This document shows, piece after piece, positions 1-6,675 of a stretch of 12,770 nt of DNA (within the stretch, counting starts at the first letter, position 1; the number at the start of each line of letters is the position of its first letter). Under the pieces are notes generated by a model. That model saw nothing but the letters and a program-made list of their open reading frames with translations, searched no databases and was not told the DNA's origin. Both the position numbers and the translations under genes were made by a program. The DNA comes from Nitrospirota bacterium (GTDB taxonomy: Bacteria; Nitrospirota_A; Leptospirillia; Leptospirillales; Leptospirillaceae): contig DAIBSV010000047.1 of assembly GCA_027415455.1 (NCBI GenBank), positions 1 through 12,770 on the forward strand, given 5' to 3'.

Positions 1-1533
1 GGAGGAGGATCCCACCGTCACCTCCCGAAGTCCTCTGTAACGGCCGATTCCCTGATGCAGATGAACCACGAAGTCCCCTTCGGCGAAGACGGGGCGGTCC
101 CGGCGATAGGCCTGGGTGCGGGTTGAAAAGGAGCGGAAGGGGGGGCGCGAGACGGTTTTCCGGAACAGCCAGGTATCCGAAAGGACAAGAAGATTGTCGC
201 GGACAACCTCGAAGCCTTCCTCCAGGTCTCCGAGAAGAAGGGAGAGGGGCTGGCGTCCCTTTTCGCCGGACCTGTCCTCGGGAGCCCCGAAGGTCGTCAT
301 GAAGGAGAGGCCACCGGCCTCGAAGACATCCTTCATCCGGTCCCGCTGGCCCCGCGTTCGGCAAAAAACGACGATCTTCATCGTGCGGGAGAGCTCCTCA
401 AGGTCGGGAAGCCAGGAACGGTTCCGGTCGATGCGTGATCCGGCCGGTATGAGGAAGCGGGAGTCCGATTCTTCCGGAAGCGACGAGAGGGACAGGCAGG
501 GAATGGCCCTTTCCCAGTCCTCTCTTTTCGAGAGCGTCAGGAAGGCCTTTTCGGGAGGGGGAATCCATTTGCGTTCCGACTCGGAAAGGGCTTCCCATCC
601 TTCCTCGATCCTCGTCGTCCAGTCCTGAAGCCTTGCGAGAAGAGGGCTCCAGTCGTCGACAAGGAGCAGGATGTCCTCCCGGGATAAGACTGGAGAGCAG
701 GCTTCGGGAAAGAAGGTCGGAAAATGGCGTTCGATCCCGGGGGAGAAAGGCGGCAGGGTGTTCTGGAGGAGCCATTGTTCCTCATCCGGGGATTGTCCTT
801 TCCTGAGAACGGGTTTCAGCCATTCGTGGCTGGGGAGAAGGTCGACCGAAGATACGGAGCCCACCGAGCGTTGGGTTCCGGGGTCGAAGAGACGAATCGA
901 GCGGATTTCGAGATCGTCCCACTCGAGCCGCACCGGCTGCCGGCGATCCGTCGAGTAAAGATCAATCAGGGCTCCCCGGACAGAGAACTCTCCGGGGGCC
1001 GTCACCTGGGGGACCCTCAAATATCCGTAGGAAAGGAGGGTGTCGATCACCGATTGGGGGTCCTCTTCCTGGCCCGCCGAGAGCAGTCGCTTCTTGGTGT
1101 GAAGGAGGGACGGGGGAAGGGTTTTTCTGAGGATGGCGGCGATTGGGGAGACGACAAAATCGGGGGGATTCGGACTGGCGATCCGGTCCAGGGCATGGAT
1201 GCGTTCGGCGCGAATGAAATCGGCCGGACTTTCCCGTTCGTAGGGAAGGGTCTCCTCCTCCGGGAAGAGAAGGCCGTCGAAGGGCCGGTCCAGGAGGGAT
1301 GCGGTCGTCCGGATTTCCTCGTAGAGCCTGAGTGCCCGTTCGGGCGTGGAGGTAAGAACCCAGAATATTTCTCTCCGTCCAGCCTCCCTCAGAAGGGCCG
1401 GCAGAAACGGAAAGGCCTCACGGGTCACCCCCTCGATCCGCCCCGAGGCCAGAGTCGTTCCGTTGGTCGGAATTCGTGTCCGGAGAGCGTCGAGGGTGCG
1501 GCGAAAAGGGTGGAGGAGCGGCTCGTCAGCCAC
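1..1533 (-). CDS. mfd: Transcription-repair coupling factor Mfd, N-terminal part (3' end beyond window)
   Basis: Mfd is a cytoplasmic ATP-driven translocase that pushes stalled RNA polymerase off DNA lesions and recruits UvrA. The minus-strand frame stays open from a GTG at 1533 to position 1 (511 codons), so only the N-terminal half is present; the helicase motor lies off the left edge. The UvrB-like N-terminal module is recognisable, including GEFSVRGALID (about residues 185-195). The polymerase-interacting CarD-like domain begins near residue 486 with GDFVVHLHQGIGRYRGL. That placement matches full-length Mfd proteins. The GTG start overlaps the rfaE2 stop by 8 nt and has no strong Shine-Dalgarno sequence, so translational coupling is likely. 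One oddity is Gln in 'HQGIGRY', where the family usually has His (HGIGRY or HGVGRY). Identification is firm; the exact start is less so. Confidence 0.93.
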   Translation of the reverse strand, partial: MADEPLLHPFRRTLDALRTRIPTNGTTLASGRIEGVTREAFPFLPALLREAGRREIFWVLTSTPERALRLYEEIRTTASLLDRPFDGLLFPEEETLPYERESPADFIRAERIHALDRIASPNPPDFVVSPIAAILRKTLPPSLLHTKKRLLSAGQEEDPQSVIDTLLSYGYLRVPQVTAPGEFSVRGALIDLYSTDRRQPVRLEWDDLEIRSIRLFDPGTQRSVGSVSSVDLLPSHEWLKPVLRKGQSPDEEQWLLQNTLPPFSPGIERHFPTFFPEACSPVLSREDILLLVDDWSPLLARLQDWTTRIEEGWEALSESERKWIPPPEKAFLTLSKREDWERAIPCLSLSSLPEESDSRFLIPAGSRIDRNRSWLPDLEELSRTMKIVVFCRTRGQRDRMKDVFEAGGLSFMTTFGAPEDRSGEKGRQPLSLLLGDLEEGFEVVRDNLLVLSDTWLFRKTVSRPPFRSFSTRTQAYRRDRPVFAEGDFVVHLHQGIGRYRGLREVTVGSSS

Positions 1534-2044
1534 GGTTCTGCGAATATCGGTCGATGATCCGTTCGATCAGGCCGGTGGTGGAGGAGTCCGGCACCAGAGG
1601 GATGGAGCGGACCGCTCCTCCCTTCTTGAGAACGAGATCGCTTCCCACGATTCTGTCCGGGCTCCAGTCCCCCCCTTTGACGAGAACGTCCGGAAGAATC
1701 TGTCGGATCAGCTCTTCCGGCGTATCGGCATCAAAGAACGTGACATAGGAGACGCAGGAAAGGGAGGCCATGACCCGCGCCCGGTTACCCTCGGGGACGA
1801 TCGGGCGGAGGGGTCCCTTGATCGTCGCCACCGAGCGGTCGGTGTTCAGTGCGACGACGAGAACCTCCCCCATCTCCCGGGCCTTTTCGAGGACCTCCAC
1901 GTGGCCGGCATGAAGGAGATCGAAGCACCCATTGGTGAAGACGATCCGTTCACCTTTGGACCTGTGGCGTTCCAGGACGGGGAGAAGCGAATCGGGGGCG
2001 AGAATCTTCGAGGAGGTTGCGGAAAAAGGAATGCTGGAGGCCAT
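1526..2044 (-). CDS. rfaE2: D-glycero-beta-D-manno-heptose 1-phosphate adenylyltransferase (RfaE domain II, standalone)
   Basis: It transfers AMP from ATP to heptose 1-phosphate, giving ADP-heptose for LPS inner core synthesis in the cytoplasm. The 172-residue product is a cytidylyltransferase-like fold of the usual size for a standalone RfaE domain II; in E. coli this domain is fused to the kinase as HldE. Visible motifs are TNGCFDLLHAGHVEVL at 37-52, with the nucleotide-binding HxGH (H45, H48), and VKGGDW near 122-127 followed by IVG. A C-terminal SSTTGLIERI replaces the usual G-STT-LI-KI. The ATG at 2044 was chosen because the family's N-terminal region begins just after it; further upstream the frame only overlaps gmhA out of frame. 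It lies 20 nt downstream of gmhA, which acts earlier in the same pathway, so co-transcription is likely. No kinase domain is present here. Confidence 0.92.
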   Translation of the reverse strand: MASSIPFSATSSKILAPDSLLPVLERHRSKGERIVFTNGCFDLLHAGHVEVLEKAREMGEVLVVALNTDRSVATIKGPLRPIVPEGNRARVMASLSCVSYVTFFDADTPEELIRQILPDVLVKGGDWSPDRIVGSDLVLKKGGAVRSIPLVPDSSTTGLIERIIDRYSQNRG

Positions 2045-2064
2045 CGTCAGTCCGGATCCGGCGG

Positions 2065-2658
2065 TCAGGAGGTGCGCGGGAACAGGATTTCTTCGACCAT
2101 CTCGCACAGGACATGGCCCAGGGTGATGTGCGTTTCCTGGATGCGCGGGGTCAAAGGAGAGGGAACGATAAAGGCCAGGTCGACAAGTTCTTTCATCCGT
2201 CCCCCTGTTCCGCCCCCGAACCCGATGGTCGCAAGGCCGGTGCTCCGTGCCTTTTCCAGGGCGAGCAGAACATTCTTGGAGTTCCCGCTCGTGCTGATTC
2301 CGATGGCCAGGTCTCCCGGCCGTCCGTAGGCTTCGACCTCCCGGGAGAAGATGTGTTCGTACCCGTAATCGTTCCCGATGCTGGTCAGAGTGGCAAGCCC
2401 CGTTCCAAGGGCGATGGCGGGCAGTCCCTTCCGGTTGATGTAGAAACGGCTGACAAGTTCTCCGGCGATGTGGGAGGCATCTGTGGAAGACCCTCCGTTC
2501 CCGAAGATGAGAAGCTTTCCCCCGTTCCGGAAGGTCTCGACCATCATGTGGGTCGCCTTTTCGATCAGGGGAAGGGAGCCCCTCAGAAAGTCTTCCTTCG
2601 TCCGGATGCTGTCCCGGAAGATCGATTCGATTCTGGAGGAGAGGGCGGCATTGTCCAT
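2065..2658 (-). CDS. gmhA: Phosphoheptose isomerase GmhA
   Basis: It converts sedoheptulose 7-phosphate to D-glycero-D-manno-heptose 7-phosphate, the first step to ADP-heptose. The 197-residue protein is a single SIS domain of normal GmhA length. It shows the phosphosugar loop FGNGGSSTDASH (52-63), a second loop GISTSGNSKN (120-129) and GNDYGYEHIFSREVEA (95-110). The expected zinc ligands are in place: H63 and E67 in the first block, Q174 and H182 in IQETHITLGH. DiaA-type regulators share the fold, but the complete metal set and the adjacent rfaE2 favour the isomerase. The ATG at 2658 is preceded by GGAG at 9 nt spacing. It sits 26 nt downstream of hemL and 20 nt upstream of rfaE2 in a compact minus-strand gene string. 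Confidence 0.94.
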   Translation of the reverse strand: MDNAALSSRIESIFRDSIRTKEDFLRGSLPLIEKATHMMVETFRNGGKLLIFGNGGSSTDASHIAGELVSRFYINRKGLPAIALGTGLATLTSIGNDYGYEHIFSREVEAYGRPGDLAIGISTSGNSKNVLLALEKARSTGLATIGFGGGTGGRMKELVDLAFIVPSPLTPRIQETHITLGHVLCEMVEEILFPRTS

Positions 2659-2684
2659 GGGAAATGGCTCCGGAGTTTTTGGGT

Positions 2685-3973
2685 TCAGGCCTGCGCCCGG
2701 GTTTTTTCCAGAGCCCTCTTGAAGCGCTCCAGGGCTTCGCCCACGATTCTGTCATCGTGACAGGTCGACAGGAAGAGGGCTTCGTACTGGGAGGGAGGAA
2801 GAAGAAGTCCCTCGCGCCGGGCTTCCTGGTGAAAGATCGAAAAGAGGCGGATATCGGAGCGCTCCGCGCTTTCGAGGTCGGTCACAGGATGGGTGGAGAA
2901 GAAGAGCGTCATCATCGATCCCATCCGGTTCAGCTGAATGGGAAGACCAAGGTGGCGGGCGGTCGCCAGGATGCCATCGGCCAGAATCCGGCCTTTCTCT
3001 TCAAGAAGCGAATAGAGGGCAGGAGTCCTGAGTTTCGTGAGGGTCGCGAGCCCTGCCGCCATGGCCACAGGGTTTCCGGAGAGTGTCCCCGCCTGATAGA
3101 CCGGTCCTTCCGGGGCGACCATCTTCATGATGTCCTCTCGTCCCCCATAGGCTCCTACCGGCATCCCGCCCCCAATGATCTTTCCGAGAAGGGTCAGGTC
3201 GGGCTCCATCCCGAAAAGGACCTGGGCTCCGCCGTAGGTCAGACGGAATCCCGTGATGATCTCGTCCGCAATGAGGAGGGCCCCGTTTTCTTCCGTCACG
3301 TCCCGGGCCGCCAGAAGAAACTCCTCGTCGGGAGGAACGACGCCCATGTTTCCGGCAACAGGCTCCAGGATGAGGGCGGCAACGGTCTTTCCCTCACCTT
3401 TGAAAAAATCCCGGAGAGCCTGGGTGTCGTTGTAAGGGAGAACGATCGTATCCTGGATGACGGCCTCCGGAACTCCGGCGCTGGTGGGTATCCCGAAGGT
3501 CGCCCCTCCGGATCCGGCCTTGACGAGAAGGGCGTCGGAATGGCCGTGATAGCCCCCTGCGAACTTGACGATCCGGTTTCGCCCCGTAAAGGCTCTCGCC
3601 AGCCGGAGAGCCGACATGGCGGCCTCGGTTCCCGAATTGACGAAGCGGATGCGGTCGAGTCCGGGAACGGCCCGTGTCAGGACCTCCCCCAGTTGGATCT
3701 CCGTTTCTGAGAGACCGCCGAAGGAGAGTCCCCTCGAAGCGGTCTCCCCGATGGCGGCAAGCACTTCCGGGTCGGCGTGGCCCAGGATGAGGGGGCCGAA
3801 GGACAGAACGAAATCGATGTAGTCCCGGCCGTCGATGTCGGTGATGATGGGGCCCTTGCCCTGTCGGATGACGGGGGGGGGTGACCTCCAACGGCCTTGT
3901 AGGCCCGGACAGGACTGCTGACGCCACCAGGAAAGATCCCGCAGGCTTTTTTGAATCCTTCTTCAGAGTTCAA
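2685..3973 (-). CDS. hemL: Glutamate-1-semialdehyde 2,1-aminomutase HemL, interrupted by a frame change at a C homopolymer
   Basis: It is the PLP enzyme that converts glutamate-1-semialdehyde to 5-aminolevulinate in the C5 tetrapyrrole pathway. The N-terminal stretch [20 protein letters not shown] then [13 protein letters not shown] is in one frame. The rest ([20 protein letters not shown], then [10 protein letters not shown] onward) is in another, and the switch falls at plus-strand G9 at 3873-3881. Restoring frame needs ten C or seven C on the coding strand, giving about 429 or 428 residues (E. coli 426); seven matches the E. coli residue spacing exactly. The downstream part is intact: [20 protein letters not shown], the PLP lysine in [15 protein letters not shown] and [19 protein letters not shown]. 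The start is taken as TTG at 3973 (NSEEGFKKA follows) with GGGAG at 7 nt spacing. A sequencing error, a real mutation or slippage are all possible. Confidence 0.88.
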
Positions 3974-4057
3974 TCGGACGCTCCCGAATGTGAGGGTGAG
4001 AGTCTTCGATGCTGGCCCATCCCTGACAGGACCACGAAGACTCTGAAGATTATCATA

Positions 4058-4076
4058 TTTCCTTTTCGGAAGGAAA
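4058..4076. promoter_or_regulatory. Inverted repeat beside a -10-like TATGAT upstream of hemL
   Basis: TTTCCTT-TTCGG-AAGGAAA is a perfect 7-bp inverted repeat with a 5-nt centre. Directly next to it, on the minus strand, is TATGAT (4057-4052), a good -10 hexamer about 80 nt before the hemL TTG. I see no matching -35, so this could be an operator, an activator site in place of a -35, or a hairpin of no function. Low confidence. Confidence 0.3.
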
Positions 4077-4203
4077 TGCGTCCGGTTTGCTGCGCGCATC
4101 CGCCTGGAAAAGGTCAGGGCATTTTATTGGTTATGTTTCCGATATGATACAAAAAATCGGACCTTCTGAAGGACCGGTGTCTCATATTGTTGACGGAACT
4201 GGG

Positions 4204-4231
4204 TTGCGGATCGTCCGTGGAGTGGTATCTT
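4204..4231 (+). promoter_or_regulatory. Candidate promoter for the 77-residue membrane protein gene
   Basis: TTGCGG (4204-4209), a 16-nt spacer and TATCTT (4226-4231) form a weak sigma70-like promoter 64 nt before the ATG at 4295. An imperfect palindrome centred on CCTTCTGAAGG lies just upstream (about 4158-4176) and could be an operator. This rests on hexamer matching only. Confidence 0.27.
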
Positions 4232-4294
4232 TCTTGCGTCATGACCCGAGATGCCGGAATCATGTTTTTCAAACCCGAAGGAGGTGAGTTGGCG

Positions 4295-4528
4295 ATGGCT
4301 GGAAAAGGATTTGTTGGCTATTGGCTGAACGCGGCCTTTTCTGCGGTCGGATCCGGATCGGTTGTGGGCTTTTGTCTCCAGGAATGGTTCGGCGCCCATC
4401 GATTTGAAACCTGGAGAGAGTCCTATGTCTGGATCTACTGGATCATGGTTCTCTCGACCATCGTGGGAGCGCTGATCGGCATTTATTCCTATGCCTATCA
4501 CAAGAAAAAGGAAAACTGGACCTGGTAG
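4295..4528 (+). CDS. Small membrane protein of unknown function (77 aa)
   Basis: I do not recognise this protein. The ATG at 4295 is preceded by AAGGAGGTGA, almost a full anti-Shine-Dalgarno match, with about 10 nt spacing; an in-frame TTG two codons upstream is an alternative start. The 77-residue product begins MAGKGFVGYW and has a first hydrophobic stretch at about 8-27. A Trp/Arg-rich middle follows (EWFGAHRFETWRESYVW), then a clear membrane helix at about 47-68 (WIYWIMVLSTIVGALIGIYS). It ends in a basic/aromatic tail with KKKENWTW. It therefore probably spans the inner membrane once or twice. Its strong ribosome site suggests high expression. It is divergent from hemL, and no neighbour explains its role. 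Small accessory subunits of membrane complexes have this kind of composition, but that is only an analogy. Confidence 0.72.
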   Translation: MAGKGFVGYWLNAAFSAVGSGSVVGFCLQEWFGAHRFETWRESYVWIYWIMVLSTIVGALIGIYSYAYHKKKENWTW

Positions 4529-4854
4529 GGCCTTGGCGTGAATCGCTTGACGCCGTGATCAAAAATGCAAGGGGCAGCCTCGGGCGGGTCAGTCCGGCAT
4601 CGATGGATCTTCCCTCGTCTGCTCCTTAATTTCTGGAAAATCGCCTGAAATTTGGATGACGTTCTCATGGAACCTCGACAGGGAAAAGATGCGGCCATGG
4701 CCGGAGACTGGAAAAAACTTTGGATCATCGCGGCGGCCGCTTCGGCGGTGGGTGCTGCCATCGGATTTTTTTTCGGTCTGAGGGGCGGAGGATGACTCTT
4801 TCCCCCCAGTGATATCACAAAAATGCCTGCAGTCGACCACTTTTGAAGTTTATG
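4529..4854. other. Intergenic stretch with little besides the short 4667-4795 frame
   Basis: These 326 bases lie between two convergent genes (plus gene ending 4528, minus gene ending 4855). Apart from the possible small peptide, I see a short inverted repeat (GGCGT at 4536-4540, ACGCC at 4549-4553) without a T tract and a 10-bp perfect palindrome GTGATATCAC at 4809-4818. No tRNA, clear terminator or conserved protein fragment is visible on either strand. Confidence 0.4.
4667..4795 (+). CDS. Possible single-span membrane peptide (42 aa, or 32 aa from an internal ATG)
   Basis: This is a short frame of 42 codons plus stop. The N-terminus is charged (MEPRQGKDAAMAGDWKK), then comes one continuous hydrophobic segment (LWIIAAAASAVGAAIGFFFG) with a GxxxG-like pattern, ending LRGGG. 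An internal ATG at 4697 gives a 32-residue version beginning MAGDWKK, reminiscent of the MAGKG start of the upstream 77-residue protein. Neither start has a strong Shine-Dalgarno sequence; AGGGA precedes the internal ATG by about 10 nt. A charged head plus one clean membrane helix is more than expected by chance, but the size makes the call weak. It could be co-transcribed with the gene ending at 4528. Confidence 0.35.
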   Translation: MEPRQGKDAAMAGDWKKLWIIAAAASAVGAAIGFFFGLRGGG

Positions 4855-5718
4855 TCAATATCCTCCTCCCTGATTTCTGACATTCTCGACTGTGACGATG
4901 ATCCCTACCGCCAGCGGCAGAAGCGACAATCCCGCCAGGATGAGGGCCCTCTTTCCTGATCCGGTCCTTTGGCCCAACAGCGAAAGGCGGCCAGCCACTC
5001 CTCCGAGTAAAAGGGCGCCGGCCAGTGAGCCGATCACCCCCGGTGAAATGTCCACATACATGAGTCCGATGACGAGAAGGGCTCCGAGCACCCATCCGGG
5101 TTCAATACCGGAAAGGCGGGTCCCGAAAAGGGTCGAAAGAAGCATGGCTCCGAAAACCGCCGAAAGTCCCCCCGCCAGTTGTCCGACGAGAAGGCTTCCC
5201 GAGAGGGGGGACAGGACCCCGAGCACCGCAGCTGTAAAAAATGAGGGAATGAGAAAGAATGGATCGAGTCCTGTGGTTCGGTCCACAGGGTAACTGAAAC
5301 GGATTGCGAGCCAGGCAGCGAGGGTCAAGGAATAAGAAACGGTTCCATGAAACAGGGTTTCCTGTCTGAGAAGCGGAAGGGTCAGAAGAAGGAGCCATGC
5401 ACTCATGGCGCCCGATTCGACCAGAAATCGAAACCTCAGAGGAACCATGTTTCTCAAAATGAAGGAAGCGGATGCGAGAAGTGGAATCCAGTCCATAGGT
5501 CGATCCGGGTCAAGAAAGTGGCGGATCGAGCCGGGATCGAACAAGGCGAAAGAGAGAATGATCCCGAGGAGGACGATGAGATCCGCGAGAGGAAGGGTGT
5601 TTTTTCGCCATTTTCCAGGAAGAAGTTTCAAGGAGAAAAGGAGGAGCAGAACGGAAAGGAACGGAAGGACGGCCGGCCACATCAATGCCATGGCGGGGGC
5701 GATGGAGAGGGTTTCCAT
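4855..5718 (-). CDS. Polytopic integral membrane protein of unknown function
   Basis: I do not recognise the family. From the ATG at 5718 the product has 287 residues and is strongly hydrophobic, with roughly eight to ten predicted membrane helices. Clear ones lie near residues 11-31, 43-61, 100-117, 124-142, 153-170, 176-196, 207-223, 227-245 and 257-277. The second half is rich in small residues (LVGQLAGGLSAVFGAMLL, SPGVIGSLAGALLLGGVAG), as in transporter or channel cores, but no signature motif identifies a substrate. Another ATG three codons upstream (5727) has its GGAG only 1 nt away, whereas the chosen ATG has GGAG at 10 nt. It ends NVRNQGGGY. It lies downstream of the YceI gene on the same strand, separated by 94 nt containing a GC-rich hairpin, so co-transcription is uncertain. 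Confidence 0.75.
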   Translation of the reverse strand: METLSIAPAMALMWPAVLPFLSVLLLLFSLKLLPGKWRKNTLPLADLIVLLGIILSFALFDPGSIRHFLDPDRPMDWIPLLASASFILRNMVPLRFRFLVESGAMSAWLLLLTLPLLRQETLFHGTVSYSLTLAAWLAIRFSYPVDRTTGLDPFFLIPSFFTAAVLGVLSPLSGSLLVGQLAGGLSAVFGAMLLSTLFGTRLSGIEPGWVLGALLVIGLMYVDISPGVIGSLAGALLLGGVAGRLSLLGQRTGSGKRALILAGLSLLPLAVGIIVTVENVRNQGGGY

Positions 5719-5775
5719 GGGGCACATTCTCCGGGTACGGACTGAATCAAGGTGGAGTGGGGAATCATGTCAATG

Positions 5776-5797
5776 GAGGGGGGACTTGCCCCCCCTC
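5776..5797 (-). terminator. GC-rich hairpin between the YceI gene and the downstream membrane protein gene
   Basis: GAGGGGGG and CCCCCCTC form an 8-bp perfect stem around a 6-nt loop, 15 nt past the YceI stop. On the minus strand it is not followed by a T tract, so it is a poor intrinsic terminator; it may act as a partial terminator or a 3'-end stabiliser. Confidence 0.4.
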
Positions 5798-5812
5798 ATG
5801 TCCCATTACTTC

Positions 5813-6466
5813 TTACTTCTTCTCCCTGATTCCTTCGACGCTGATGTAGATCTGGACCTTGTCCCCGATCATGCCCGGATAGGTCGTGATTCCGAAATCG
5901 CTCCTCCGGACAGATCCCTCGGCGTCGTATCCAGTCAGGTATCCGCCCCAGGGTTTCGGAAGGGCTGAAACATCAGCGGCTCCGACTTCATGAACCTTGA
6001 ATGAGACGGTGCGGGTTTTTCCATGAATGGTGAGCTTTCCGACCAGAAGACCCGATTTTTTTCCTGTCTTTTTAAAACGGGTGGACGCGAAGCGGATCGT
6101 GGGGAAGGTCTTGGCGTCAAAGAAATCGGGCCCCCTCAAGTCCTTGTCGCGCATGGGATGGTTGGTGTCGATGCTTTTCGTGGCGATGTTGATGACCACA
6201 TCCGTTTTTCCGGGATCAAGCCGATAATGGCCGCTGATGGTATCAAAGCGGCCGACGGCTGTGGCGACCCCCGCATGTCCCACGGTAAAGGTGACCGAGG
6301 TGTGATCGGGGTCGATTCTGTAGAGGCCGGAGGGATCTCCGCTGCCGTTTTTGTAAGAGGCCGACCATGCAGGGAGACTGCCGTTGAATACAAGAAAGAG
6401 AAGAAGCAGGGCCGTGGTGGCAGCCTTGACGAAATGCGGTTTCATAATCCCTGGGGTGATTTGCAT
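5813..6466 (-). CDS. YceI-family periplasmic protein
   Basis: YceI-family proteins are secreted lipocalin-like beta-barrels that bind polyisoprenoid-type lipids in characterised members; their physiological role is usually unclear. The 217-residue product has a Sec signal peptide: basic start, hydrophobic core TALLLLFLVF and a likely cleavage near residue 35 (PAWSAS). The YceI domain covers about 48-214. Diagnostic blocks are YRIDPDHTSVTFTVGHAGV (49-67), GPDFFDAKTFPTIRFASTRF (112-131), LTIHGKTRTVSF (145-156) and RSDFGITTYPGMIGDKV (188-204). The ATG at 6466 was chosen over the one at 6445 because AAGGAG stands 6 nt before it. No heme-binding or cytochrome b561 partner gene is adjacent. It is read divergently from the J-domain gene and appears to have its own promoter. 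Confidence 0.92.
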   Translation of the reverse strand: MQITPGIMKPHFVKAATTALLLLFLVFNGSLPAWSASYKNGSGDPSGLYRIDPDHTSVTFTVGHAGVATAVGRFDTISGHYRLDPGKTDVVINIATKSIDTNHPMRDKDLRGPDFFDAKTFPTIRFASTRFKKTGKKSGLLVGKLTIHGKTRTVSFKVHEVGAADVSALPKPWGGYLTGYDAEGSVRRSDFGITTYPGMIGDKVQIYISVEGIREKK

Positions 6467-6543
6467 GGAATGCTCCTTGGGTTGAGGTGTGAAGAATTTT
6501 CGGGGAAGCCTTTGTCCATTTCATATGATTCATCTAATATCCA

Positions 6544-6572
6544 AATCTATTGTTTCATGATTTTAGTTTCAA
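6544..6572 (-). promoter_or_regulatory. Candidate sigma70 promoter for the YceI gene
   Basis: On the minus strand, TTGAAA (6572-6567) and TAGATT (6549-6544) are separated by exactly 17 nt. They lie in an AT-rich spacer 78 nt before the ATG. Other AT-rich hexamers nearby (for example CATATGA) leave the exact start site open. Confidence 0.5.
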
Positions 6573-6596
6573 TGCAAACATAAATTGTGGGTCGAT

Positions 6597-6625
6597 TTGA
6601 TCATCAGGGAGATTGCCATTAAAAT
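6597..6625 (+). promoter_or_regulatory. Candidate sigma70 promoter for the J-domain/DUF1841 gene group
   Basis: TTGATC (6597-6602) and TAAAAT (6620-6625) are spaced 17 nt and lie 51 nt before the TTG start at 6676. Together with the minus-strand candidate it makes a divergent promoter pair in the 209-bp spacer 6467-6675. Confidence 0.5.
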
Positions 6626-6675
6626 GGAGGTTCCCAGTATTTTTTTAGGACCTTCAAGGTGGAAGGAGCGCGGGA

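Noticed and set aside
724..1557. 277-codon plus-strand open frame
   Set aside because: It lies opposite mfd, whose minus-strand translation shows clear family motifs; the plus product is Gly/Arg-rich without any recognisable pattern.
2045..2755. N-terminal extension of the rfaE2 frame up to 2755
   Set aside because: It overlaps gmhA out of frame, reads as low-complexity Arg/Pro/His sequence, and the RfaE2 domain is complete from the ATG at 2044.
1346..3710. Long plus-strand frames (1346-2329, 2017-2760, 2664-3710)
   Set aside because: All are antisense to rfaE2, gmhA and hemL, which carry unambiguous motifs. High GC content keeps opposite frames open.
4498..4818. 106-codon minus-strand frame
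   Set aside because: It runs opposite the small plus-strand frames; it is Pro/Arg/Ser-rich with no ribosome site and no motif.
4809..4818. Palindrome GTGATATCAC as an FNR/CRP-type site
   Set aside because: Such sites have half-sites separated by several bases; here there is no spacer, and no gene starts nearby.
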